NCBI RefSeq assembly: GCF_027891095.1
Contig: NZ_JAQIIO010000003.1
Coordinates: 1 to 64,000, forward strand
Direction: 5' to 3'
Length of the DNA stretch: 64,000 nucleotides
Origin: Aliiroseovarius salicola
GTDB lineage: Bacteria; Pseudomonadota; Alphaproteobacteria; Rhodobacterales; Rhodobacteraceae
Made by a program: the position numbers and the translations under genes. Below, piece by piece: positions 56,322 to 64,000 of the stretch. Within the stretch, counting starts at the first letter, position 1; each line of letters begins with the position of its first letter. The notes below the pieces were generated by a model, which worked only from the letters and a program-made list of their open reading frames with translations, was not told the DNA's origin and searched no databases.

Positions 56322-57055
56322 TGTCCAAGCTTGGTGTTTTTGACGTGTCTGTGCGCTATGGCAAAGTGCCCGCGCTGACTGATGTGACCCTGCATCTTGA
56401 GGAAGGCGAACGCGTTTTCATCTCTGGGCCAAACGGGGCGGGTAAATCCTCGCTTCTCGGTGCGATCAGCGGCGCGGTGGCAACCAGCCATGGTCGGATC
56501 GAGATGGATGGCGACCTTCTGACCGGTCGCTCGCCCGAGGCCATCGCCCGACTGGGTCTGTCGATGGTCCCTGAAGGGCGCGAGATTTTCGGCAGCCTCT
56601 CTGTGGATGAGAACCTGCGGGTCGGCACTGGCCTGCGCCGGGATCGCAATGCGGTCGAGGGTGATATCGCAGAGATTTATGACGCCTTTCCGATCCTCGG
56701 GGAACGTCGCAATGCCAGCGCAGGGGCGTTGTCGGGTGGACAGCAGCAGATGCTGGCCATTGGCCGTGCGCTGATGACCAATCCGAAACTGATGATGGTG
56801 GACGAACCCTCACTTGGGCTGGCCCCCAAGATCGTGGATCAGGTCTATGACACGCTGGTTCAGCTACAGGAGGATCGCGGCCTGACGTTGCTCATTGTCG
56901 AGCAAAGCTCGACCCGCGCCGCCCGCGTTGGTGGTCGCATGATCCTTCTGCGCAGCGGTTCGGTTGTGGGCGATGGCAATGCTGCTGATTTCGCCGAGAC
57001 CGATCTGCTCAGCGAAGCCTATTTCGGAAAATCAAACCAGGAGGTGGCCCAATGA
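56318..57055 (+). CDS. livF: Branched-chain-type ABC transporter ATPase (LivF-like)
   Basis: A 245-residue ATPase with Walker A GPNGAGKSS, the LivF block MVPEGREIFGSLSVDENL, a canonical signature LSGGQQQMLAIGRAL and Walker B LMMVDEPSLGLAP. It overlaps livG and livH by 4 nt each (ATGA), so the cassette is tightly coupled. It is the second ATPase of the heterodimer. Confidence 0.95.
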   Translation: MMSKLGVFDVSVRYGKVPALTDVTLHLEEGERVFISGPNGAGKSSLLGAISGAVATSHGRIEMDGDLLTGRSPEAIARLGLSMVPEGREIFGSLSVDENLRVGTGLRRDRNAVEGDIAEIYDAFPILGERRNASAGALSGGQQQMLAIGRALMTNPKLMMVDEPSLGLAPKIVDQVYDTLVQLQEDRGLTLLIVEQSSTRAARVGGRMILLRSGSVVGDGNAADFAETDLLSEAYFGKSNQEVAQ

Positions 57056-57966
57056 GTTCAGCCGTTCAACTCTTTTTTGATGCCGCATCGCTTGGGGGCA
57101 TATATGCCATGGCTGCGCTTGGCATCGCGCTCATCTTCGGTGTGATGAACTTGGTGAACTTTGCCCATGGCGAATACATCGCCTTTTGCGTATTCGCCCT
57201 GATCGTGCCATCGACCGAGGCAGTGGCCGTTATGTTCCTTGGCAAGGCACCGGCCATACTGCTGATCCCAATACTGCTTGCAATCGGTGGAGCAGCGGCG
57301 GTTGCAAGCGAGTATGTCGTGTTCCGGCACATGCGTAAGGCAACACCGGTGGCGATGATGATCTCATCCTTTGCGCTGGGCTTTATCATCCAGAATGCCC
57401 TTTTGGCTGTTTACGGCGGGCGCCCTAAGGCGATCAGCCTCTGGCCAGACCTGAACACACCTATCGCTCTGGCAGGGGCACAATTGCCGCTGTTGCAGCT
57501 CATCGTGATCCTGACCACGCTTGTGGTGGTCTGCGCACTCGCGCTTTTGCTGAAAAAAACCCGGCTGGGGCTGGAAATGCGCGCCGCTGCAGAAAACTTC
57601 ACCATGGCGCGTCTTTTGGGTGTGCGGGCCAATGTGGTGATCACCGGGGCGTTTGCGCTTTCCGGTGCTCTTGCCGCCGCTGTGGCATTGATCATGGCGA
57701 CGCAGACTGGTGTGGCCGATGTGCGTATGGGCGGGCAGATCATGCTGGTGGCCTTCATTGCAACCGTGATTGGCGGGCTGGGATCTTTACCCGGAGCCGT
57801 AGCCGCAGGGTTCCTGATCGGGGCCGCTTCGATCTTGTTGCAGGGGTTCCTGCCGCTTGAGGTCCGTCCCTTCCGCGACGCTTTTCTCTACACGCTGGTG
57901 ATCATCTGCCTGTTGGCCCGTCCGCAGGGGCTTTTCGTGCCCAGCTCTGCCAAACCGAGGATCTGA
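57052..57966 (+). CDS. livH: Branched-chain-type ABC transporter permease (LivH-like)
   Basis: A 304-residue membrane permease with about eight helices, including GIALIFGVMNLVNFAHGEYI at the N terminus and the loop RAAAENFTMARLLGVRAN that contacts the ATPases. It is 3 nt before livM. Liv-type permeases of this kind also carry amides, urea and cyclic compounds, consistent with the hydantoinase genes. Confidence 0.95.
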   Translation: MSSAVQLFFDAASLGGIYAMAALGIALIFGVMNLVNFAHGEYIAFCVFALIVPSTEAVAVMFLGKAPAILLIPILLAIGGAAAVASEYVVFRHMRKATPVAMMISSFALGFIIQNALLAVYGGRPKAISLWPDLNTPIALAGAQLPLLQLIVILTTLVVVCALALLLKKTRLGLEMRAAAENFTMARLLGVRANVVITGAFALSGALAAAVALIMATQTGVADVRMGGQIMLVAFIATVIGGLGSLPGAVAAGFLIGAASILLQGFLPLEVRPFRDAFLYTLVIICLLARPQGLFVPSSAKPRI

Positions 57967-57969
57967 CCC

Positions 57970-59028
57970 ATGATGGGAAAACATGCACAAAACAAGGCTT
58001 TGGCCTATTCCACCCCATTGGTGTTGATCGCGATACTGGCTCTTTTTGCCGGGCTCGTCACGCTGACCGGAGATAAGGCCCTAGCCAGGATGGCGGCCGA
58101 AACACTGATCCGCGTTGTGCTGGTGGTCGGGCTTTGGATCTTTGTAGGTAATTCCGGGATCGTCAGCTTCGGCCATGCGGGCTATATGGCGATCGGAGCC
58201 TATTGTTCTGCCTGGCTGACCCTGAAGCCGCAGATGAAATCGCTGTTTTTGCCCGATCTGCCGCCATGGCTCGCGCAGGCTGAATGGCCGGTTCTGCCCG
58301 CTGCCATCGCATCAGGACTGCTGGCGGCCCTGATCGCCTTGATCTCTGGCGCGGCAATTCTTCGCCTGTCGGGAATTGCGGCGTCGATTGCCACCTTCGC
58401 TTTCCTCGCCATCGTCAACACGGTTTATTCCAACTGGGAAGGGGTAACCGGGGCGACATCGTCTGTGGTCGGGCTTGCCCGTTATGTAGATCAGTGGGTG
58501 GCACTGGGCTGGGCCGCTGCGGCCATTCTGGCGGCAAATCTTTACGCCAATTCTGCCAGCGGACTTGCTCTTCGGGCCACCCGTGAGGATGAGGTTGCCG
58601 CCTCTGCGTCCGGCATCAACATGTACCGCCATCGTCTTCTGTCGCTGGTGATCAGCGGGTTTTTCACCGGTGTGTCCGGCGCGCTGCTGGGTCATTCGAT
58701 TGGCGTTCTGAACCCTGACAGCTTTTATCTGGGCATCACCTTCATTTCACTGGCCATGCTCGTGGTCGGCGGTATCGGCAGCCTGTCTGGCGCCGTGGTC
58801 GGCGTGCTTGGCTTGTCGCTCTTGATCGAAACGCTGGTGCGGCTGGAACACGGGGTGAGCATCGGTGCGACAAGCGTCACCCTGCCAAGCGGAGCACAAG
58901 AAATCCTGATCGGCATCGTGATGATCCTTGTCCTGATATTGCGCCCTTCCGGGCTGATGGCTGGCAAGGATCTGCAACTGCCCCGTTTGGGGAAAACACT
59001 TCAACAAAAACAAACCACTACCAACTAG
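57970..59028 (+). CDS. livM: Branched-chain-type ABC transporter permease (LivM-like)
   Basis: A 352-residue permease with NSGIVSFGHAGYMAIGAYCSAWL near residue 60 and the coupling loop RATREDEVAASASGINMYRHRLL. About ten helices are predicted. It is followed 11 nt later by the binding-protein gene. Confidence 0.94.
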   Translation: MMGKHAQNKALAYSTPLVLIAILALFAGLVTLTGDKALARMAAETLIRVVLVVGLWIFVGNSGIVSFGHAGYMAIGAYCSAWLTLKPQMKSLFLPDLPPWLAQAEWPVLPAAIASGLLAALIALISGAAILRLSGIAASIATFAFLAIVNTVYSNWEGVTGATSSVVGLARYVDQWVALGWAAAAILAANLYANSASGLALRATREDEVAASASGINMYRHRLLSLVISGFFTGVSGALLGHSIGVLNPDSFYLGITFISLAMLVVGGIGSLSGAVVGVLGLSLLIETLVRLEHGVSIGATSVTLPSGAQEILIGIVMILVLILRPSGLMAGKDLQLPRLGKTLQQKQTTTN

Positions 59029-59039
59029 GAGGCCTTTCA

Positions 59040-60209
59040 ATGAAACACTCAATACTTGCGTCTACACTGATGCTGACGCTGGCGACACCAGCCTTGGCTG
59101 ATGACATCACCGTGGGCTTTGCCATTGCCAAATCTGGCTGGATGGAAGCCTATGACAGCCCAGCTGCCACTGCTGCCAAGATCCGTATCGACGAGATCAA
59201 TGCGGGTGGCGGCCTTTTGGGGCAGAAGGTCAAATGGGTCGAGGTTGATACCAAAACCGATCGCGCCCAATCGGCTAAAGCCGGGCTTCAGGTGTTGGAT
59301 GAAGGCGCTGACATGATGGTGGTCAGCTGCGACTATGATTTCGGTGCACCAGCAGCTCTGGCGGCAGAATCCGCGGGCAAGAACTCGTTTTTCCTTTGTG
59401 CTGAAGACGTGAAAGCCGGGATCCAGGGCGTAGGTCCGAACAGCTTCTCGGGATCGGTTCTCGCGGCGGTACAGGGTGCTACCATGGCGGAATGGTCACA
59501 GGCAGCTCGTGAAGCCAAAACCGGCTATGTGTTGCTCGACACCACCATCGAATACAACAAGGGGATCTGCACCGGATTTGACTGGATGTTCCCAAAAGCA
59601 GGCGGTGAGATCATCGGACGTGACACGTTCAAGAACAATGATGCCTCGATTGCCAGCCAGATCAGCCGGATCAAGGCGCTGCCGCAAGAGCCTGACGTGA
59701 TCATGCTGTGCTCCTATATTCCCGGTGCCGCCGCTGCCGTGCGCCAGTTGCGCGCCGCGGGGATCACTTCCCTTATCCTGAACGGATCGGCTGTGGATGG
59801 GTCATATTGGCTTGACGCCGTGCCGGATCTGTCGGGCTTCGTGCTGCCGGTTCAGGGCTCGATTTATGGTGACGATCCGCGCGCCGAGGTCGAAAGCTTC
59901 AATCAGGCCTACGAAGCCACAACAGGTGCCCGCCCGGCCAGCCAATACGCCTATCCGGGCTACATCCTGATCGACCTCTGGGCCAAAGCCGTTGAACGCG
60001 CCGGAAGCGTTGAGGGTGCCGCCGTCACGGCGGAGCTCGAAAAGATGCAGGGCGAAGCAACCGCCTTTGGCCCGCGCAGTTTCAGCGACATGCTGCATCA
60101 CCAGAACAGTGCAAAAATGCAGATCATTGAAATCGCGGACGCCAAGCCAGGTGTGGTCGGCGATTGGACCATCAGCGAACCAGTTCCGCTGGATGTGTTG
60201 CTGAAGTAA
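59040..60209 (+). CDS. Liv-type ABC transporter substrate-binding protein
   Basis: A 389-residue periplasmic binding protein of the Leu/Ile/Val family with signal peptide MKHSILASTLMLTLATPALA. Family features include VGFAIAKSGWMEAYDSPAATA, RIDEINAGGGLLGQKV and YAYPGYILIDLWAKAVERAG. An AGGAGG site sits just upstream of the ATG. It ends the hyuBA-liv operon before a strong terminator. The ligand is probably the substrate of HyuAB. Confidence 0.94.
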   Translation: MKHSILASTLMLTLATPALADDITVGFAIAKSGWMEAYDSPAATAAKIRIDEINAGGGLLGQKVKWVEVDTKTDRAQSAKAGLQVLDEGADMMVVSCDYDFGAPAALAAESAGKNSFFLCAEDVKAGIQGVGPNSFSGSVLAAVQGATMAEWSQAAREAKTGYVLLDTTIEYNKGICTGFDWMFPKAGGEIIGRDTFKNNDASIASQISRIKALPQEPDVIMLCSYIPGAAAAVRQLRAAGITSLILNGSAVDGSYWLDAVPDLSGFVLPVQGSIYGDDPRAEVESFNQAYEATTGARPASQYAYPGYILIDLWAKAVERAGSVEGAAVTAELEKMQGEATAFGPRSFSDMLHHQNSAKMQIIEIADAKPGVVGDWTISEPVPLDVLLK

Positions 60210-60233
60210 TTTGCCGCAGAAATTCATAGCAAG

Positions 60234-60269
60234 GCCTGCTCCGCAATAGCGGTGCAGGCAATTATTTTT
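60234..60269 (+). terminator. Rho-independent terminator of the hyu-liv operon
   Basis: GCCTGC...GCAGGC with an inner CCGC/GCGG stem and AATA loop (60234-60259), followed by ATTATTTTTC. It begins 25 nt after the binding-protein stop. Confidence 0.88.
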
Positions 60270-60344
60270 CAAAGCGGAAAGAATGAATGCGGATCATCAC
60301 TCTGGTATTCGTTCAGCCATGTTTTCTTGTCTGGCCCCCAGTTT

Positions 60345-60470
60345 CAGGACCCGCAATTGGGTTCGTTCCCCTTCACTTCGCATTAATCCCCTGAACTGAC
60401 CTCACAACGCTAATTCGCCAACGGCGTGCAAGAGGTCAGCGGTTCGATCCCGCTAGGCTCCACCAAATCA
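60345..60470 (+). repeat. Direct repeat copy D with 3' tRNA-Ala fragment (att-like)
   Basis: Matches 10379-10507 over its whole length. The tRNA-Ala part (60421-60465) has an intact T arm (AGCGG TTCGATC CCGCT) and the end GGCTCCACCA, better preserved than in copy A. There is no 5' half. It marks the right edge of the ~50 kb accessory block. Confidence 0.75.
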
Positions 60471-60780
60471 CTCCTGTGAATTGTCAAAATATTCTGGCTT
60501 TTTGGTCAGAGATATTGCCTTTGGTGGGATAAGATTCCCGACAGCTATTAAACTACAATGATCAAGATCATTTGAATCGCACGATCCGAGGGCGGGAAGC
60601 GGAAGTTTTCTGCAAGTCGAGACATTTAAGGACCCAATGAGATTTATGCCCTAACGCTCGGATTTCCACCAAAGCCGCTCAATATGCCGGCCTCTGAGTA
60701 AAGCCGCAATCCGGCGATAGCATCGTAGCCAAGCTGCCTGGCCAGCTAAATTGTATTGGCAAGCTACCGGTCCTCATCAG

Positions 60781-60837
60781 CACGGCCTCTTGGGACCTGC
60801 CTTGGCCCATCAACACTTCAACTTGTCGCAACTGAAA
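60781..60837 (-). pseudogene. Fragment of an IS3-family OrfA transposase
   Basis: Nineteen residues, FQLRQVEVLMGQGRSQEAV, match the helix-turn-helix start of IS3-family OrfA proteins (LRQVEVL.GQG). The flanking sequence does not continue the homology in any frame I could read. The rest of 60471-61002 has no gene. Confidence 0.45.
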
Positions 60838-61002
60838 ATCATTTATGGGGGCTTTGCTCTCTGGTTTGCCATTCTCGGTCCCTCGCTTCCCAAACATAGC
60901 GGAATAGCACTTATGCGGGGAAGGAGCGGGGCTACAAAACCGAGGTGGGTCGATTTTATTGGTTGGCTCGCCTTCTGCAATTGGATTATGAAATCCGGAA
61001 CC

Positions 61003-64000
61003 TCACTTATCTTGCAACCGGTTTTTCACGGCTGAGACGATCTGATCGAGGTTGCTCTTTCCTTTTGCGAAGTAGGCTTCAGCCCATCCCTCCAGACGGG
61101 ATCTGTCCTCTTCGGTGAGCGTTTTGGCTGTCAGAACGATTATTGGGATGTCATCCCACTCGCCGTTGCTCCTGAATGTTTCGGCAAATTCAAACCCATC
61201 CATTTCTGGCATCATCAGATCCAGCAGAACCAGTGAAGGTTTGAACGATTTTAGCTTTTGAAGGGCAACGCGACCGTTCTCCGCCTCTTCAAAGGCCAGA
61301 CCATTATCGCCGAGCATACGACAGAGCAACGTGCGCGTGTCAGCGTCATCTTCGACCACAAGAAGACAAGGATTTGTTTCAGTTTCGATCAACGACTGCA
61401 CGATTCGGATAAGTTTTTCGCGCTCAATCGGTTTGGTCATGTATTCCGAGGCGCCCATTGAGAACCCGAGCCGTTTGTTCTCTATGATCGTCACCATCAC
61501 CACCGGTATGTCGAATGTCTCGGGATCCGATTTCAGCGATGCCAAAACCGACCATCCATCGGTTTTAGGCATCATAACATCCAGGGTAATGACATCGGGA
61601 TTTTCGGATTTTGCAAGCTGCAATCCTTCCTCCCCGTCCACGGCCTCGATCACGCGCAATCCAGCATCGCTGAAATGGCGGTAAAGAAGCTCACGAACCA
61701 AAGGATCATCGTCGATCACAAGAACGGTCGGCGCATCTACGGGGAGTTCAGCATTGTCGCGCGTATTTTTCGGTTGGTCCGCATGGGAGGTATTCGCCAA
61801 AACCGACATCGTGAATGTTGATCCTTTTCCAGGTTCACTTTCGACCGACAGATCGCCGCCCATCATCCGAGAAAATTCGCGTGTAATGGACAGCCCAAGA
61901 CCAGTTCCGCCGAAATTGCGTGAAGTGGACGCGTCGGCCTGTGTGAAGGGATCGAATATCTTCTCAAGCTGCTCAGGGGTCATGCCGATACCTTCGTCCC
62001 GGACCTCGAACAGTAATTTTTCACCATCGTCTTCGCTCGAAATTGCGAGGTGAATTTCACCCTTTTCCGTAAACTTCGCGGCGTTGGAAAGCAGATTGAA
62101 CAGGCATTGCCGGAGTTTCGTCAGATCGTTGCAGATGGTATTCAGCCCGCTCTCGTTAACGACTTCAAGTGTGTTCGCGTTCTTCTCGATGACGGGTTTG
62201 ATTGTGTTGCCGATGTCCTCCAGCAATTCATCGAGGTCGAGTTTCTCGACAAAAAGTTCAATCTTTCCGACCTCAATCTTGGACAGATCAAGGATGTCGT
62301 TGATCAGACCCAACAGATGCTGACCAGCTTTCTGAATTTTGGTCAGATCCGGGACGTAGTCATCATTGCCGTCATCCACCGTATCGTCGATCAAAAGTTC
62401 GGAATAGCCGATGATCGCGTTCAGTGGTGTCCTAAGTTCGTGGCTCATGTTCGCAAGAAACTGCGACTTGGCCGAGTTTGCCTGCACCGCCGCATCACGC
62501 GCGACGCCAAGCTCTTTCACCAGCTCATCAAGCTCTGCTTCATGCTGGATGGTTTCGGAGATATCGGTGAAAACCGAGACGATCCCGCCTTCCTCTGTCT
62601 GGAAACCTTCTGACCGAAGCCAACGCCCGTCTGTCATCTGATCGACGGAACTGCGTGTCTTCTTCTCTCGCCGGGATTTCAGGACCTTTTGAACCCAGGC
62701 TTCACGTTCTTCGTCAGTCTCGAAGTTACGAGTTGCATTCTGGCTTTGGCGAAGGATGTCTTCAAATTTGACACCGACCTTGAAGGCGTCTTTTCCGCCA
62801 TAGCTGGACCTAAAAAACTCGCAGACCCGGGTGTTGAATAGGACAACCCGATCCTCGTTGTCGTAAAGCACAAACCCTTGCCCCATGGCTTCGATCGCTT
62901 CGGTAAGGCGCAAATGTGCAATCTTGGCCTCATCGGCCAAACGCGCAAGTTCTGCTTCTGTCTCTTTTGCATCAGTCATATCGGTAAAGACCGACACCGT
63001 TCCACCGTCGCTGGTACGATACCCTTCGGACCTCAGCCATCGACCGTCAGGCAATTTATTTACTGAACTGCGAATGTCCTGCGAACGCCGTTCCTCGCGG
63101 ACCTCTTGCACCCATTTGTCTAATTCCGTTCTGGACATCTCGGGATGTACGTTCGGTGCGGTTGCATCCAGGAAGGCATCAAAGTGCAAGCCCAGTTCGA
63201 CCTTCAGATCAGGTGCAAGGCTATTTGAAACCTTTTCATATTCAGAGTTCCAAAGGACAATCCGGTCATCCTTGTCGAATAGACAGATCGCCTGTCCCAT
63301 CGCTTCGACCGCGTCCATCAGACGGCTGTGGGCAAGCTCTGCCTCTTCAGCCAGTTGTGCCTGTTCAACCTCGTGTTTTTTGGCCTCCGTGATGTCCGTA
63401 AAGACGGAAACCGTGCCGCCGTCGCCGGTGTCATACCCCTGAGAGCGATACCATTTTCCGTCTGGCATCAGATCCGTAGAGTCGCGCACAGGGCTATCTT
63501 GCCGCACTTTCAGAACGGATTGCACCCATTCATCCTGTTCGTCGCGTGTCATTTCTGCGTGCATTACCCGTGCGGATAGGCGCAGGCCGACCTCGAACTT
63601 ATTTCCCACCTTGGGGGCAACACCACCTGTAAAAACGGTATAGAGATCAGAGTAGCCCTTGTTAAATAAGACGGTCCGATCCTCTTTGTCGAACAGACAG
63701 ATCGCCTGATCCATCGCCTCTAGTGCGATCATGAGGCGGTCATGCGCGGTTTCGGCCTCTTGCCTGCTGCGCGACACCTCATCTTCGGCCTGTTTGCGTT
63801 GAGCGACAGATCCCAGAAGTGAGCCAACATGGCTTAAGGTTTTTATTGTCTCGACATTGGCAGATTGGGCCTTCTTGGCGAAGAACTCGAGCACCCCTAC
63901 GACTTGATCGTGCAATAAAATGGGAAATGCCATCGCTGAACCCATTTCGGCAGAGCGGGCAAAGTCTCTGCGGCGCAACGAATTGTCCTGCGACAGATCT
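61003..64000 (-). CDS. Hybrid sensor histidine kinase with tandem PAS and two receiver domains (partial)
   Basis: At least 998 codons; the frame stays open to the window edge, so the N terminus is missing. Domains in order from the edge: end of a GAF domain ([19 protein letters not shown]), three very similar PAS units each with a QAICLFD-like or QGFVLYD core and a GGTVSVFTD-type end, HisKA with [11 protein letters not shown], HATPase ([36 protein letters not shown]), then two receivers with phospho-acceptors in [13 protein letters not shown] and [13 protein letters not shown]. It is likely cytoplasmic; its signal and output partner are unknown. The stop is at 61003. Confidence 0.93.
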   Translation of the reverse strand, partial: DLSQDNSLRRRDFARSAEMGSAMAFPILLHDQVVGVLEFFAKKAQSANVETIKTLSHVGSLLGSVAQRKQAEDEVSRSRQEAETAHDRLMIALEAMDQAICLFDKEDRTVLFNKGYSDLYTVFTGGVAPKVGNKFEVGLRLSARVMHAEMTRDEQDEWVQSVLKVRQDSPVRDSTDLMPDGKWYRSQGYDTGDGGTVSVFTDITEAKKHEVEQAQLAEEAELAHSRLMDAVEAMGQAICLFDKDDRIVLWNSEYEKVSNSLAPDLKVELGLHFDAFLDATAPNVHPEMSRTELDKWVQEVREERRSQDIRSSVNKLPDGRWLRSEGYRTSDGGTVSVFTDMTDAKETEAELARLADEAKIAHLRLTEAIEAMGQGFVLYDNEDRVVLFNTRVCEFFRSSYGGKDAFKVGVKFEDILRQSQNATRNFETDEEREAWVQKVLKSRREKKTRSSVDQMTDGRWLRSEGFQTEEGGIVSVFTDISETIQHEAELDELVKELGVARDAAVQANSAKSQFLANMSHELRTPLNAIIGYSELLIDDTVDDGNDDYVPDLTKIQKAGQHLLGLINDILDLSKIEVGKIELFVEKLDLDELLEDIGNTIKPVIEKNANTLEVVNESGLNTICNDLTKLRQCLFNLLSNAAKFTEKGEIHLAISSEDDGEKLLFEVRDEGIGMTPEQLEKIFDPFTQADASTSRNFGGTGLGLSITREFSRMMGGDLSVESEPGKGSTFTMSVLANTSHADQPKNTRDNAELPVDAPTVLVIDDDPLVRELLYRHFSDAGLRVIEAVDGEEGLQLAKSENPDVITLDVMMPKTDGWSVLASLKSDPETFDIPVVMVTIIENKRLGFSMGASEYMTKPIEREKLIRIVQSLIETETNPCLLVVEDDADTRTLLCRMLGDNGLAFEEAENGRVALQKLKSFKPSLVLLDLMMPEMDGFEFAETFRSNGEWDDIPIIVLTAKTLTEEDRSRLEGWAEAYFAKGKSNLDQIVSAVKNRLQDK

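Overview
The window looks like a chromosomal segment of a marine alphaproteobacterium of the Rhodobacterales (Roseobacter group). This is inferred from protein style and gene content: a TPP-riboswitch thiCOSGEFD operon, many TRAP, Liv-type and polar-amino-acid ABC transporters, a dimethylglycine-dehydrogenase-like flavoprotein, and BetI-like TetR regulators. No rRNA gene, complete tRNA gene or CRISPR array was seen.

Layout. 0-10 kb is core-like. It holds a Na/Pi cotransporter, a decayed IS transposase, an LpxL/HtrB-type acyltransferase and a seven-gene thiamine operon on the minus strand behind a TPP riboswitch. From about 10.4 to 60.5 kb lies an accessory block. It is bracketed by two direct copies of a ~125 bp sequence, 49,966 bp apart, that each contain the 3' part of a tRNA-Ala gene ending in CCA but no 5' half. 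Two more degenerate pieces of the adjoining sequence sit at 19.2-19.5 and 50.34-50.42 kb. They divide the block into three cargo modules. No integrase gene remains.

Module 1 (10.9-19.2 kb) has an EamA exporter, a TRAP transporter, and an operon of a fluoroacetate-dehalogenase-like hydrolase, a LeuC/LeuD-type dehydratase pair and a LysR regulator.

Module 2 (19.5-50.3 kb) starts with a TetR regulator and an FAD/folate amine dehydrogenase. Next is an unusual three-gene set: a membrane sensor, the same kind of sensor fused to an MFS transporter, and an orphan ABC-type binding protein. It continues with a cyanophycin cluster (isoaspartyl dipeptidase, cyanophycinase, cyanophycin synthetase, second Mur ligase). 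It then has a histidine/arginine-type ABC transporter with a TMADH/histamine-dehydrogenase-family flavoprotein, divergent from a TetR-aruH-aruI-DDAH operon. It ends with a secreted protein, a MATE exporter, a homocysteine-methyltransferase-family protein with TetR, and a decayed gene. The common theme of 27.7-44.7 kb is arginine: storage as cyanophycin, uptake, transamination and decarboxylation, and hydrolysis of methylated arginine.

Module 3 (50.4-60.2 kb) has an AraC regulator, a four-repeat operator array, hydantoinase/oxoprolinase subunits HyuB and HyuA, and a complete Liv-type ABC transporter. After the second tRNA-Ala fragment come a decayed IS3-type fragment and a large hybrid histidine kinase that runs off the right edge.

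The observations most worth following are the sensor-MFS-binding-protein module, the DDAH-AruH-AruI-transporter cluster beside cyanophycin genes, the tRNA-Ala bracketing repeats, and the phased AraC operator array.
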